DNA of 64,000 bases from Andalucia godoyi (taxonomy: Eukaryota; Discoba; Jakobea; Jakobida; Andaluciidae), in contig VRVR01000015.1 in NCBI GenBank assembly GCA_009859145.1, positions 1 through 64,000 on the forward strand, in the 5' to 3' direction. This document shows, piece after piece, positions 39,692 through 48,962 of the stretch (positions within the stretch are counted from its first letter, which is position 1; each line of letters begins with the position of its first letter). A program made the translations under genes and the position numbers. The notes under the pieces were generated by a model. That model was not told the DNA's origin. It ran no database searches and saw nothing but the letters and a program-made list of their open reading frames with translations.

Positions 39692-40903
39692 ATGCAATCG
39701 ACTCGTAGGTCGTTTGGGCATGATCATGGAGATCCAGTAGATCGGCGTCGGCAAGAAGTGGTGGAAGCCATGAAGGACAACGTTGCCCATTTCATTCATT
39801 GTCTGACTGAGTTGGAGCTGCTTGATTTCAAATATTGGGTTTCGAGCGCAATTGATCATTGCAGTACGCATGATCACCGATCGACAACGGGAGGCCTTGT
39901 GGATCACGGCAGCCGCCTCGGCATTCCATCGTCGAGTGCGTACCCGCGTGGCGATTTCGACGCGGAAAGCAATAGATCCTCGAAGCTTCTTGCCCAACTC
40001 ATGCGTGATCTGAAACGGCAGCTTGGATTCAACGGTTTTCCAATATCATCTCCGGTCAGCAGTCTTATCAATAACAGCATTAATCATTACAGCTCCCACA
40101 ATGGCGGCAACAACAATAGTAACAACAACAGTGGCAAATATAGTCATGATCATGAGAACGTGGTTCGTGAATCGGTTCCGTTTGGATGGCCGCAGTGGGG
40201 AAAGTGGACGTCCACTTATTCGCAGGACAGGACAATCATGGTGGACGCGTTTCTGTACGATGATGCAAGTGTCCGTGATCTTGGCGACGGCGGTCTTATT
40301 CCGCGCTCGTTCTGCAAGACATGCGGATCATGGAAGCTGCAAGATGCTCAGTACATCTCATATTCACCGTCTCTGGAAGCGATGCAATATCTATTTCGAG
40401 AGCTCTTGCCGACTCCGCACATCTCCAGCATCCGGATGTTTCTTGTCGTTGGCAGCGGCTACGGCTCGGCCTTGTTTTGTGCCCATGAACTGCTGGGAAA
40501 CATCAGCACCAACGAGTCGGCCACCAAGATCGTCGGTATTGAGCAAGACGGATCGCTCTGCTATGTCGCAAACCAAATGATTGAAAAATACGGGCTGGGC
40601 AAGCGGGTGTCCGTTCTTCAGGGTTCCGTGGAGGATCATGCAGCCGCGCTTGAGACTGCAGATGTCGTATTCCTCAGTGATCCCTTCGACTTCTTCATGC
40701 CCCCTTCTCGGCAGCGTGAAGCTTGGATGGCTGTCAAGAACCACGTCTCTCGTCGAGGAGTGCTCATTATCACCACTCCGTCCCTGAAGGAGTTGGAATC
40801 CCTCATTGGAATCCGATTCGACGACTGGGTTACCGAGCTTCCCGGCCGCGAATCATCCGACGAATCCCGTGCTCATGATATGCATCTCTACATTGTGAAC
40901 TAG
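39692..40903 (+). CDS. Class I SAM-dependent methyltransferase, uncharacterised family
   Basis: 403 residues from the ATG at 39692. It has an N-terminal helical part (EAMKDNVAHFIHCLTELELL), then an Asn/Ser-rich insert (about 125-155). A Cys pair motif CKTCGSWKLQDAQYISYS begins near 208 and the methyltransferase core follows. Motif I FLVVGSGYGS lies at about 252, an acidic strand-2 end VGIEQD near 285 and a motif IV-like stretch VVFLSDPFDFF. From memory this arrangement (CxTCGS...ISYS...VGSxxG) matches a conserved but uncharacterised animal and protist family; the substrate is unknown. The open frame extends upstream without an ATG. The next gene, SCYL1, follows on the same strand 262 bp later. 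Confidence 0.8.
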   Translation: MQSTRRSFGHDHGDPVDRRRQEVVEAMKDNVAHFIHCLTELELLDFKYWVSSAIDHCSTHDHRSTTGGLVDHGSRLGIPSSSAYPRGDFDAESNRSSKLLAQLMRDLKRQLGFNGFPISSPVSSLINNSINHYSSHNGGNNNSNNNSGKYSHDHENVVRESVPFGWPQWGKWTSTYSQDRTIMVDAFLYDDASVRDLGDGGLIPRSFCKTCGSWKLQDAQYISYSPSLEAMQYLFRELLPTPHISSIRMFLVVGSGYGSALFCAHELLGNISTNESATKIVGIEQDGSLCYVANQMIEKYGLGKRVSVLQGSVEDHAAALETADVVFLSDPFDFFMPPSRQREAWMAVKNHVSRRGVLIITTPSLKELESLIGIRFDDWVTELPGRESSDESRAHDMHLYIVN

Positions 40904-41165
40904 GCAGTGCTGGCCCGCCTCGCTCGTGATTCACAAAACCGCAGAGGCAGCCCCCGCAGCCGTAAATTTTTAAAAATGGAAGAAAAATTCCCCGACGTGA
41001 AACCGAAATTGATGCTACTGTTGATGCAACTGTGCATCGCATACTCAAATCAAACAGCTCGAGTGTCTTCAAAAAGTAAAATTGCTATCATATTTGTGGT
41101 TTTTCTCTTCTCTTTCTTTGATTTTCTTTTTTCTAGTTTCTTTGCATTGTCTCTTTCGAGTGAGA

Positions 41166-43865
41166 ATGGGTGCGACAGGCTCAAAGGAGTTTCCGTACAA
41201 AATCGGCAATGCTGTGTCTCAAGGCCCAAGCGTGAATCCGCATCCTCTATGGCGACTGCACGACGCGACTCATGCGCAGACTGGTGAAACATTTTCAGTG
41301 TTTTGCTTTCCTTTGAATTCCACACACGGCAGCATCAGCACGAGCACGAGCACGAGTAGCAGTAACAGTAACAGTAGTAGTATCGGTCGTGGTTTTAGTG
41401 GCAGTAGTAGTGATGGTTTGGAAGCGGCAAATTGTGCGCGGGAGACGCTGAAGCGGGCGAAGACACTTCTTCATCCGTCGTTTTTGAAGTTTGTGGCTGG
41501 AGAAGAAGTTGCGTCGCAGGCAATATACATCGTGACCGAGCACGTGACGCCGCTGTCAGTCTACCTGGCGTCGTGCGCATCGTCGTTTGCGGCGTCAACT
41601 CGGGCATCGATGGTTTCTGCGTATTGGTGGGGTGTGTCGCAAGTGGCGGCTGGTTTGGAGTTTCTGCATGCTCGCAACATGGCTCACCATGCAGTGTCGC
41701 TTGATGCAGTGTACGTGACGCGGGCGGGCGATTGGAAACTCTTTGGAACTGAGTTTGCAGACGACGCACTCGTTTCGTTCTTTTCCATCTTTCCGCGAGC
41801 GCTGCTGCCGCCAGAGCTAAGTCCACCGGCACCACCCCCGTCGTTTGCATCCACAAAGCACATTGATCACCAAGCAATTGATATCTACGGATTCGGAAAA
41901 TTGGCATCGAGCGCTTGGGATATCCTGTTTCCATCGCAGACATACGGGCTGCCTGCAGAGGCAAAGAAGCTCTTCACGGTGCAAATGACCAGTCCGTCAC
42001 CAGCTCACCGACCGCCCATCGCAACGGTCGTCGCGCAGTTATCGCCGCTCTTTCGATCGTTTGTGTATGTCCAAACCCGTACTCTGCTGTCTACATTCGC
42101 GCTGCTGGATGCTGCAGACCGCGAAAGAGTCGTGGAGAACGCGGTCACGAATGAGCCCTCCATGCTCACAGACGAGTTTCCTGCAGATGGAGCGAAATAT
42201 GCTGTTATTCCGGCAGTTTTGGATGCTCTACGCACCGGCGTAGTTCAGCCAGTGAAGACGCTCGATGCTGTGCTTTCTGCTGCCCGATCTCTGTATACGA
42301 CGGCCGAATACGCAGCGGTCGTCACTCCAGCAATCATTGATTTGTTTGCTCGGTCAGCGGCACCAGCGGCGACATCTGGACAGTCTTCCGCGACACTAGG
42401 TGTTGGCATGGGTGCGAATCACAACAGCAGCATGCTGAGGCTGTGTTTGTTGAACAGCGTGGCGTTGTACGGAGACAGCTTGACGGCAGCTGCGCTGAAC
42501 GATACCGTGTATCCGCAGTTTGCTGCATCCTTCAACGACATAGTGCCTGGAGTGCGCGAAGCAGCAGTGAAGGCGTGTGTGTATCTGGTGCCGCGGCTTC
42601 GAGAAAATGTAGTGTCATCGGGTGTGTTGCGCGCGCTGTGGAAGCTGCAGACGGACAATGAGCCAGCGATCCGCACCAACACAGTTATTTGCATTGGGAA
42701 AATCGCGCCGCATTTGTCGTCCGAGTCTCGAGCGAAGGTCTTGGTCCCGGCGTTCCAGAGGGCACTGCGGGATCCCTTCCAGGCATGTAGACAGGCTGCT
42801 ATCCTGGCCACTGCGGCATGTGCAGATCTGTGTGGTGTCGACGATTGCGCATCGAAAGCGATTCCTATGATTGCTCCGTTTCTTGCCGCTCCCCAATCAG
42901 AGGTTCGAGAAGCGGCTTACAAGTGCATCCAGTTGCTCATGCAGCGCATCAAGGCTGGATTTGAATCTCCACCAGCGGGTGAAGGCAGATCCATGGACTC
43001 GGATGCTACGCCGAAACGACCGGGTATTGCTGCCCCTGGAGGTGAGTCCACCAAGAAGGATAAGCTGATCTCGTGGGCGGCAGCGACGCTCAAGACCCTG
43101 TCTTTTGGCTCTGCTCCTCTCACCAACTTCCCGAGTACCAGTACCACCGTAAGTTCCGGTTCGAACGGGAGTGCCAATCCCAGTGCTGGGTCGATCACTG
43201 CATTGCCAAGCCGTTCTGGCGCAGTCGATTCAGCGCCAATCTTGACGCCGACTCCAGCTTCGGCTCCCCCTCCGGCTTCGACTTCAGCTTTGGCATCGGC
43301 TCCTTTCTCAACGATGTCTACAGCCTCAAAGAATGTCATGAATTCTCAAAGGAGTGGAATGAGCTTATCAAAATCAGCTAATAGCTCTGCGAATTATGAT
43401 CCTTGGGCGCCGATCGCTCCCGTACCGAAGAGTGCACCTGCCCAGAGTTTTGCCGAGGATGCCGACGATGGGTGGGGTTCGTTTGAAATGGCACCACCAG
43501 CGCCAACGCAGCCGCCGTCTTTCGCATCTTCCGTGTATTTGGCAAGTGCATCCAACGCTCCAGGTACCGCAAGAAAGCCCAGCGGTGGTGCAGCGCGAAC
43601 GAATATGCCTGCCTCTGTGCCTGCAGAGGATGACTGGCAGGATGCGATTGGTTCAGAATGGAAGATGCCGGTCTTGCCTCCCGCAGGGAATCCAGCGAGT
43701 TCTGGCGACCTGCTGTCATTCACAGTGGAGCTCGTTACCAAGCCTGTGGCTCTCAGCTCAGTTCCTCAGGATCCCATGAATCTTGAGAATCGCGGAGATG
43801 AGCGATCATCAGCATCTGCTCCCAAGCTACGTGCCGGAAAGTTTGGTGCCGTTCGCAAGATGTAG
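41166..43865 (+). CDS. SCYL1/Cex1-like pseudokinase with HEAT repeats
   Basis: 899 residues from the ATG at 41166 (MGATGSKEF). SCYL1 proteins act in COPI-dependent Golgi-ER transport and bind tRNA-export factors. The N-terminal ~300 residues have a protein-kinase fold without catalytic residues: the HRD position reads AHHAVSLDAVYV and the DFG position reads LFGTEFADD. A Ser/Thr/Asn-rich insert lies at residues ~57-80. Residues ~330-640 are helical HEAT repeats (EPAIRTNTVICIGKIAPHL is typical of SCYL1). The C-terminal 250 residues are Ala/Ser/Pro-rich with WGSF and DDWQD motifs and end in a basic RKM tail, where animal SCYL1 carries a COPI-binding sequence. It converges on the FRAG1/DRAM-like gene. 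Confidence 0.9.
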   Translation: MGATGSKEFPYKIGNAVSQGPSVNPHPLWRLHDATHAQTGETFSVFCFPLNSTHGSISTSTSTSSSNSNSSSIGRGFSGSSSDGLEAANCARETLKRAKTLLHPSFLKFVAGEEVASQAIYIVTEHVTPLSVYLASCASSFAASTRASMVSAYWWGVSQVAAGLEFLHARNMAHHAVSLDAVYVTRAGDWKLFGTEFADDALVSFFSIFPRALLPPELSPPAPPPSFASTKHIDHQAIDIYGFGKLASSAWDILFPSQTYGLPAEAKKLFTVQMTSPSPAHRPPIATVVAQLSPLFRSFVYVQTRTLLSTFALLDAADRERVVENAVTNEPSMLTDEFPADGAKYAVIPAVLDALRTGVVQPVKTLDAVLSAARSLYTTAEYAAVVTPAIIDLFARSAAPAATSGQSSATLGVGMGANHNSSMLRLCLLNSVALYGDSLTAAALNDTVYPQFAASFNDIVPGVREAAVKACVYLVPRLRENVVSSGVLRALWKLQTDNEPAIRTNTVICIGKIAPHLSSESRAKVLVPAFQRALRDPFQACRQAAILATAACADLCGVDDCASKAIPMIAPFLAAPQSEVREAAYKCIQLLMQRIKAGFESPPAGEGRSMDSDATPKRPGIAAPGGESTKKDKLISWAAATLKTLSFGSAPLTNFPSTSTTVSSGSNGSANPSAGSITALPSRSGAVDSAPILTPTPASAPPPASTSALASAPFSTMSTASKNVMNSQRSGMSLSKSANSSANYDPWAPIAPVPKSAPAQSFAEDADDGWGSFEMAPPAPTQPPSFASSVYLASASNAPGTARKPSGGAARTNMPASVPAEDDWQDAIGSEWKMPVLPPAGNPASSGDLLSFTVELVTKPVALSSVPQDPMNLENRGDERSSASAPKLRAGKFGAVRKM

Positions 43866-44044
43866 GAGTACTCTTCCGATATCCAAGAGATTTTGTTGTT
43901 TTCTTTTTGATTTTCAAATGGAACAAACAAACAATCAATCACGGAAGAGAGAAAGAAAGATGAAGAAGAAGAAGAAAATGTAACGTAATCCTTTTGTAAT
44001 GTACAACCATTGTCAGAACATCGACGTGTCGGCAAATGGATAAA

Positions 44045-44073
44045 AGAAGAAGAAGAAGAAGAAGAAGAAGAAG
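44045..44073. repeat. (GAA)n trinucleotide tract
   Basis: About ten GAA units just beyond the 3' end of the FRAG1/DRAM-like gene, in the 220-bp gap between convergent genes. Confidence 0.95.
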
Positions 44074-44085
44074 GTGGTGCGGCTG

Positions 44086-45120
44086 TTATGAATGCAATGT
44101 GGACAGGGCGATAGAAAGAGTGGCGAGTTCATCCTTGCAGGTCCAGACGGATGCCATAAGCGTCGCCACGAGTGTGTACTGGCACACAGCATGAGCCGTC
44201 ATCGCTGCAGGCCAGCACTTCTTCGCCGAGGACGAAGTGGTGAACTTGTCTTCGTTCCCGGAGTCGCACCATGAGAGCGCCGCCGTTGTCAGGACCACCG
44301 GGAGGATGAACCACGCCACGAGCGACATCACGAACCGATTCCGTTTCCTTGCAGCCGCCTCCGGGTTTTGCGTAACATACAGCGGCCGAACAGCAGCCCA
44401 CAGGATCCCCGAATTCGCCACGGCAGACAAGAAAAATATGCCGGCGTACACTTGGTGCCACACAAACGAATCTTCCAGGGTGATCGTCGCAAGCAGCACC
44501 AGAAACAAGACCGATGCGAACCCGAATGCAGAGTACAACAGCCGCAGCAGGGACAGCCGCAGCGGATTCCGCGACCATGACTCCACGACATCCGGCAGTG
44601 CTAGTCGCAGGCGCACCAGCAAGGTCAGCAGCAGGTAGAATGGCGCCACCAGCACAAGCCCCGCGGTAAAGACATACTTGCCCGGCACACGGATTCCCGT
44701 TTCGCTGAGCGCGGGGAGATAGTCGATCGATTCTGCGGTGATGAAGTACAGCAAGAGAGACGCCACGAGCGTAAAGCCGGTGCCAACAACCGCCGCTTTC
44801 GGCACGGCCGTCAGATTGACCGTTGACAGCACTTGCCTTTGCCCAATTGTCTCTGTCTCGCTGTCATTATCACTACAAATGCCATCATCATCATGATCAT
44901 TGCTGTTGTTGTTGCTGTTGTTGATGGTAGAGGTGGTGGTGTTGACGTTGTAGTTATTGGTGTTTTCAATGTCGTTGTCCGCACTCTGATCAACGAGCCT
45001 CTCGTACGTCATTTCCCACGCAGCGTTGCCTTCCCTGTTGTTATTGTGCTTGCTTGTGAAACGCTCTCTCTCTCTCTCTCTCTCCCAAGTCCTTTCCTGC
45101 AACGCAGCAATCGATGACAT
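44086..45120 (-). CDS. Six-helix membrane protein of the FRAG1/DRAM/Sfk1 type
   Basis: 344 residues from the ATG at 45120 (MSSIAALQE); an ATG six codons earlier (45138) is also possible. Starts further up would run into the duplicated element and are unlikely. About 110 residues are polar, with Arg-Glu repeats and an Asn/Thr/Asp-rich stretch. Six membrane helices follow. The first loop contains the family-typical ISETG-like motif (ALSETGIRVPGKYVFTAGL). Relatives are DRAM (lysosomal, autophagy), PGAP2/FRAG1 (GPI remodelling) and Sfk1; which one applies is unclear. It sits 57 bp downstream of copy 2 of the duplicated element. Confidence 0.75.
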   Translation of the reverse strand: MSSIAALQERTWERERERERFTSKHNNNREGNAAWEMTYERLVDQSADNDIENTNNYNVNTTTSTINNSNNNSNDHDDDGICSDNDSETETIGQRQVLSTVNLTAVPKAAVVGTGFTLVASLLLYFITAESIDYLPALSETGIRVPGKYVFTAGLVLVAPFYLLLTLLVRLRLALPDVVESWSRNPLRLSLLRLLYSAFGFASVLFLVLLATITLEDSFVWHQVYAGIFFLSAVANSGILWAAVRPLYVTQNPEAAARKRNRFVMSLVAWFILPVVLTTAALSWCDSGNEDKFTTSSSAKKCWPAAMTAHAVCQYTLVATLMASVWTCKDELATLSIALSTLHS

Positions 45121-45177
45121 CGAAACCTGACGAATCATTCTCGGCCGGACTATCAATACCGCCACTACGATCTTCTT

Positions 45178-45500
45178 ACGGTCAATACTGGCCGACACTA
45201 GCACGTTTGTTTCACAGGGAATTTGTGCTTACGCACGCTCGGCCAAACTTCAGCCGGTGACGCAGGCTCCGCATTTTCGACGCTCTTTAACGCAGCATCT
45301 GTAGCCATCTATTCTATCATTCGTTGGCTTCACTTTTTTAATTCAAATATGGGCATGAGTGCGCTGGGATGACGCATTCGCCTACGCCGCTCGATACAGG
45401 GCCTCCTAGGCCCCGCAGACCTCCTAAGAGACCACGGGTCACTACGCCTACCGCCTCTTCCTCTCGTGTCTCCAGTTGCGTCAATCGCTGCAACTGAGGA
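45178..45500 (-). repeat. Duplicated ~330-bp element, copy 2
   Basis: Inverted relative to copy 1 at 28539-28868, and again oriented in the same sense as the gene that follows it (FRAG1/DRAM-like, ATG at 45120). Both ends coincide with those of copy 1. It lacks one GTAGGC unit. The conserved GTAA-loop hairpin (GTGC-GTAA-GCAC) is intact. Confidence 0.95.
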
Positions 45501-45948
45501 CAACACCGGCCAATCCAGCAAAGAAAGAGGAGTACTGTTGTTTTCCGCAATCCCGAGGGTGCTGGAGAGGAGGACCGCGTCGCTATCCAAAAGGCGAACC
45601 CTCGGTGTCGCCTTGACCAGTATGCAAAGATGTTCTGTGGCATCCATGCCGACGTCCGCAAAGAAGTTGTTCGAGAGGCTTGCAGTCGGGTTGGATCAGC
45701 TCAACGCGAGCATCGATCAAAACACTGGCTAGGAAAATGAAGGAAAAAGCGACTCAGTTCGTCATGAAACCTCGTGTCACGCTGCATTGAAGAGTTGGTG
45801 TTTGCCCCAAATTAAAAATATTACAAAAAAACACGTGGCGTGGATCTGTCTTCGATGACAGCTTCACTGGTGATTAATAAGGATTCATGTTTTGGCGAGC
45901 GGCAAAAGCAATGATGACGACGAGGAGGATGCTAATGATTAACATGGT
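45501..45948. other. Intergenic stretch with ambiguous short frames
   Basis: 448 bp between copy 2 of the duplicated element and the 3' end of GlnRS. At 45501-45735 both strands are open: a minus frame from an ATG at 45647 runs into the element (105 residues in total), and a plus frame lacking an ATG ends in a helical peptide (KKLFERLAVGLDQLNASI). Neither is convincing. The rest is AT-rich spacer containing the GlnRS 3' UTR. Confidence 0.4.
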
Positions 45949-48264
45949 TTACTTTCCGGCGTCCTTGGAGTAGGATTCTTTGAGCGTCACCACACGCACC
46001 AACACAATCTTCTCGCCCTTGACCGTATCCTTGTCGACGACGAAGAATCCGACGCGCTCCAGCTGCATGGAGGCACCGACTGGCATATCTGCAACGGACG
46101 TTTCCAATGCGGCATTCAAAACGATTCTTTCCGAGTTGGCATTGATCTGCTCGCCATTGTCATCATTGAACAACGGCTCGTACAATCGAACCTCCGCGGG
46201 AACAGATGAAGCAGCGGCGACCCAATGGATGTGGCCTTTAACCTTCTTGCGATCTGCCCAAACAGCGGTACATTCGAGCTCCTTGTCCGAGACAACACGG
46301 GTGCACTTCAGATTGATGCCGGCATACCGAAGACCAACTTCCTTGTTGGGAGCAAGTCCGTAGTAATCGGAAGAATCGACGGTGCGGAAATCAGAACTCT
46401 CAATGAAAATCTCTTTGCGAAGCTCAATCTTGCGAACACCCTTTGCAGTGTCCTTTGGATGGTTCGGAGCTTCAAGGTACACCACATCGGCAGTATCGCC
46501 GGGGTTGCGGAAAGCTTCAGGTCGCTCGTCCCAGTTCGTGATCGTCACCTTCACTGGCTCAAGAACTCCAAGTCGTCGAACAGCATGCTGATCATGGAAA
46601 ATCCTTGCACAGTGCTCGAGAACTTCATAAGAAGTAACGTTTTCTGCGCGAGTGACACCAACTCGATTGCAAAGATCCTTCAATATCTCTGGCGTGTATC
46701 CACGGCGGCGCAGGCCGCGGATCGTAAGAAGCCGCGGATCGTCCCATCCATGAACAACCTTGTTATTGACCAGAGCAATCAGCTTTCTCTTGGAAAGAAC
46801 GTTCCGGGTGATATTAAGTCTCGAATATTCCCACACAGAGGGCTTCCAAGTGTGAACAGCGTCGAGAATCCAAAAGTAAGGCTCTCGGCGAACCTCAAAT
46901 TCGAGAGTGCACAGCGAATGCGTAATGTTCTCGAACGAATCGCAGAGACAATGCGTGTAATCGTAAGACGGGTACACACAGTACTTATTTCCCGTCTTGG
47001 GGTGCGGGTGGAACTTGATACGGTATGCGACAAGATCACGCATATTGGGGTTGTCGTTCGCGTAGTCCATCTTGAGACGCAGCGTTGCTTGTCCTTCCTC
47101 GTACTGGCCCTCAACCATGCGCTCAAACTCGCGGACGGATTCTTCGATGGGGCGGTTTCGGTACGGCGAAGGAGTGCGCTTTTCGCGTGACTCTTTCATC
47201 TCGGCAGGGGTCTGATGATCCACGTACGCCAGATCTCTGCGGATTAAGTCGCGCGCAATGTCGAGCAGCTTCCCAAAGTAGTCCGAGGATGCAGTGACTG
47301 CGCAGGGAGTGAATCCCATCCAACGAACGTCCTCTTCGATCGACTGGATATACTCATCGCGCTCGGCCTCGGGATTGGTGTCGTCAAACCGCAGGAAGCA
47401 CTTTCCGTGGGATCCAGCCTCTGCAGCATATCCAAAGCTGAAGTTCATGGCCTTTGCATGTCCAATGTGCAGGTAGCCATTCGGCTCGGGTGGGAAACGA
47501 GTGACGATTGCCTGGGCGTCGCCAGTTTCTGCAATGTGCTTTGCAACCAAATCCTGAGTATTCCGAGAAGTGTTCAACTCCCGTCCAATCAACTCTCGCA
47601 TGGATTCCACCTTTTCTTCTTCCACCGCCTTCGTTTCTTCCACCTTTTTCTTCTCCTCCTCCTTCTTGACAACTTTTTTATCGGCCTTTGGAACAGGCTT
47701 CAGATCATCCTCTGTCTTTGGCCCCAGCACGCTCTCAAGTTTCGTCTGTGCCATTGTGCGCAGCGATCCAAAGTCCGCCCACTTCCACTGGCCCTCGCGG
47801 AACGGCTGCAGAATGTCTCCCAGAGGAACACGGTACCGCTCCTCCTTCAGCCGGACTGCAAGCTTTGCAAACACATCGTCCAACTTTGCAGTAAGCTGTT
47901 CAGCAGTGAACGAGACGCCAACTCCGCACTCATTTTCAAATGCTGCAGCGTCAATCTGTGCAACCTCGTCTCCAATCCTGTTGATGTAATTCACGGCTGC
48001 GTCCACCTGTGCATTGGTACGAAGTTTCTGCTCAGCAATGTACTTTGCAACAAACGGTCCGTGGGACCGTGAATTCACCGACACACGCGTCGCCAGGGTC
48101 ACGAGCTGTGCACCAATTGCCTTGTCGCAACCCGAACTCAGATTCACAGACGAGATCAAATCCGCAAGATACGACGCCAACTTTGTGTTCTTGGACATTG
48201 CCTTTGCATTTGTGGCTTCAACACCAATCCTTTCGAAAAGGGATGCATACTCGTCAGCAGTCAT
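45949..48264 (-). CDS. QARS1: Glutamine-tRNA ligase
   Basis: 771 residues, cytosolic GlnRS that charges tRNA-Gln. Residues 1-190 form the eukaryotic N-terminal appended domain. A Lys/Glu-rich linker follows (about 195-220, KKEEEKKKVEETK), then the class Ic catalytic core. The HIGH motif is at 266-269 within PPEPNGYLHIGHAKAMNF. The KMSKS equivalent VLSKRKL is near 490. Two beta-barrel anticodon domains follow. The core RFPPEPNGYL and the appended domain separate it from glutamyl-tRNA synthetase. Its length is near the human 775. It shares a ~700-bp divergent upstream region with the Hsp110 gene. Confidence 0.97.
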   Translation of the reverse strand: MTADEYASLFERIGVEATNAKAMSKNTKLASYLADLISSVNLSSGCDKAIGAQLVTLATRVSVNSRSHGPFVAKYIAEQKLRTNAQVDAAVNYINRIGDEVAQIDAAAFENECGVGVSFTAEQLTAKLDDVFAKLAVRLKEERYRVPLGDILQPFREGQWKWADFGSLRTMAQTKLESVLGPKTEDDLKPVPKADKKVVKKEEEKKKVEETKAVEEEKVESMRELIGRELNTSRNTQDLVAKHIAETGDAQAIVTRFPPEPNGYLHIGHAKAMNFSFGYAAEAGSHGKCFLRFDDTNPEAERDEYIQSIEEDVRWMGFTPCAVTASSDYFGKLLDIARDLIRRDLAYVDHQTPAEMKESREKRTPSPYRNRPIEESVREFERMVEGQYEEGQATLRLKMDYANDNPNMRDLVAYRIKFHPHPKTGNKYCVYPSYDYTHCLCDSFENITHSLCTLEFEVRREPYFWILDAVHTWKPSVWEYSRLNITRNVLSKRKLIALVNNKVVHGWDDPRLLTIRGLRRRGYTPEILKDLCNRVGVTRAENVTSYEVLEHCARIFHDQHAVRRLGVLEPVKVTITNWDERPEAFRNPGDTADVVYLEAPNHPKDTAKGVRKIELRKEIFIESSDFRTVDSSDYYGLAPNKEVGLRYAGINLKCTRVVSDKELECTAVWADRKKVKGHIHWVAAASSVPAEVRLYEPLFNDDNGEQINANSERIVLNAALETSVADMPVGASMQLERVGFFVVDKDTVKGEKIVLVRVVTLKESYSKDAGK

Positions 48265-48962
48265 CTTTCTTTCTTTTTCCTCCTCTTCTTTTTAACTCGC
48301 TGATCTGTTCAATTTTGCTTTTCTGCTTGCCGTTGTCGTTGTGACTGAGTCCCAAATGAAAAGAGACAACACACACACACAAACACACAAACACACACAC
48401 AAAGAGGCTTAAACAGAGAGAAGAAACACCAAAGAGACTGAAACGGAAATGACCATGACAAAAGAAGAAAGAGAAAAACGAGTTGAGAGACACGAGAAGC
48501 AGTCGGAAAGTGACAAAGACACAAGGACATTCAGTGTAATGTCAGAGGCTCAGAGCGGCTCCGTAGACAGAAAAGCAAGGCGAATGTCACATTGAATGTC
48601 ATTGAATGTCATTGAGTCTCGTCATTTTTTCTTTTCGAGAGCCTCGGTTTCTTGCCGTTCGTACAGCACTGAGCACAACACACACATGACACGAGTTCAA
48701 CGTCACTTGAAATCATTTGTTTGGGCTTTTTGACGTCACGTTTTTGTAATTTCGCGCAAGTCGCAATCAGAAAGAACTGTCCAATTCTCCACTGTTGTCT
48801 TTGTTTTCCTTTATTTTCCTCTATTTTCTTTGATTTTCTTTGATTTCTTTTGATTTCTTGTTTTTTATAATTATTTAAATTGTTTGTTTGTTGTGGTTGG
48901 TCTCCCTTTTTTTCTCTCTTGCACCACTGCCTATCAGTCTGTCGGCGAGTTTTTGAGAAGGA
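48265..48962. other. Divergent promoter region between GlnRS and Hsp110
   Basis: 698 bp. It has a CA-rich run at about 48367-48402, a 10-bp unit (ATTGAATGTC) repeated at 48591-48620 with a degenerate third copy, and a pyrimidine-rich series of TTTTCTTTGA-like 10-bp units at about 48810-48862 close to the Hsp110 start. No heat-shock element (nGAAnnTTCn array) was spotted by eye. Confidence 0.5.
48591..48620. repeat. 10-bp tandem repeat ATTGAATGTC
   Basis: Two exact units followed by a diverged third (ATTGAGTCTC), and preceded by a partial unit GAATGTCAC. It lies about 330 bp from the GlnRS ATG and 345 bp from the Hsp110 ATG. Confidence 0.7.

Noticed and set aside
45466-45732. Plus-strand frame beside duplicated-element copy 2
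   Set aside because: It begins at a GTG, overlaps the repeat on the opposite strand, and has no recognised domain; only its helical end looks protein-like.
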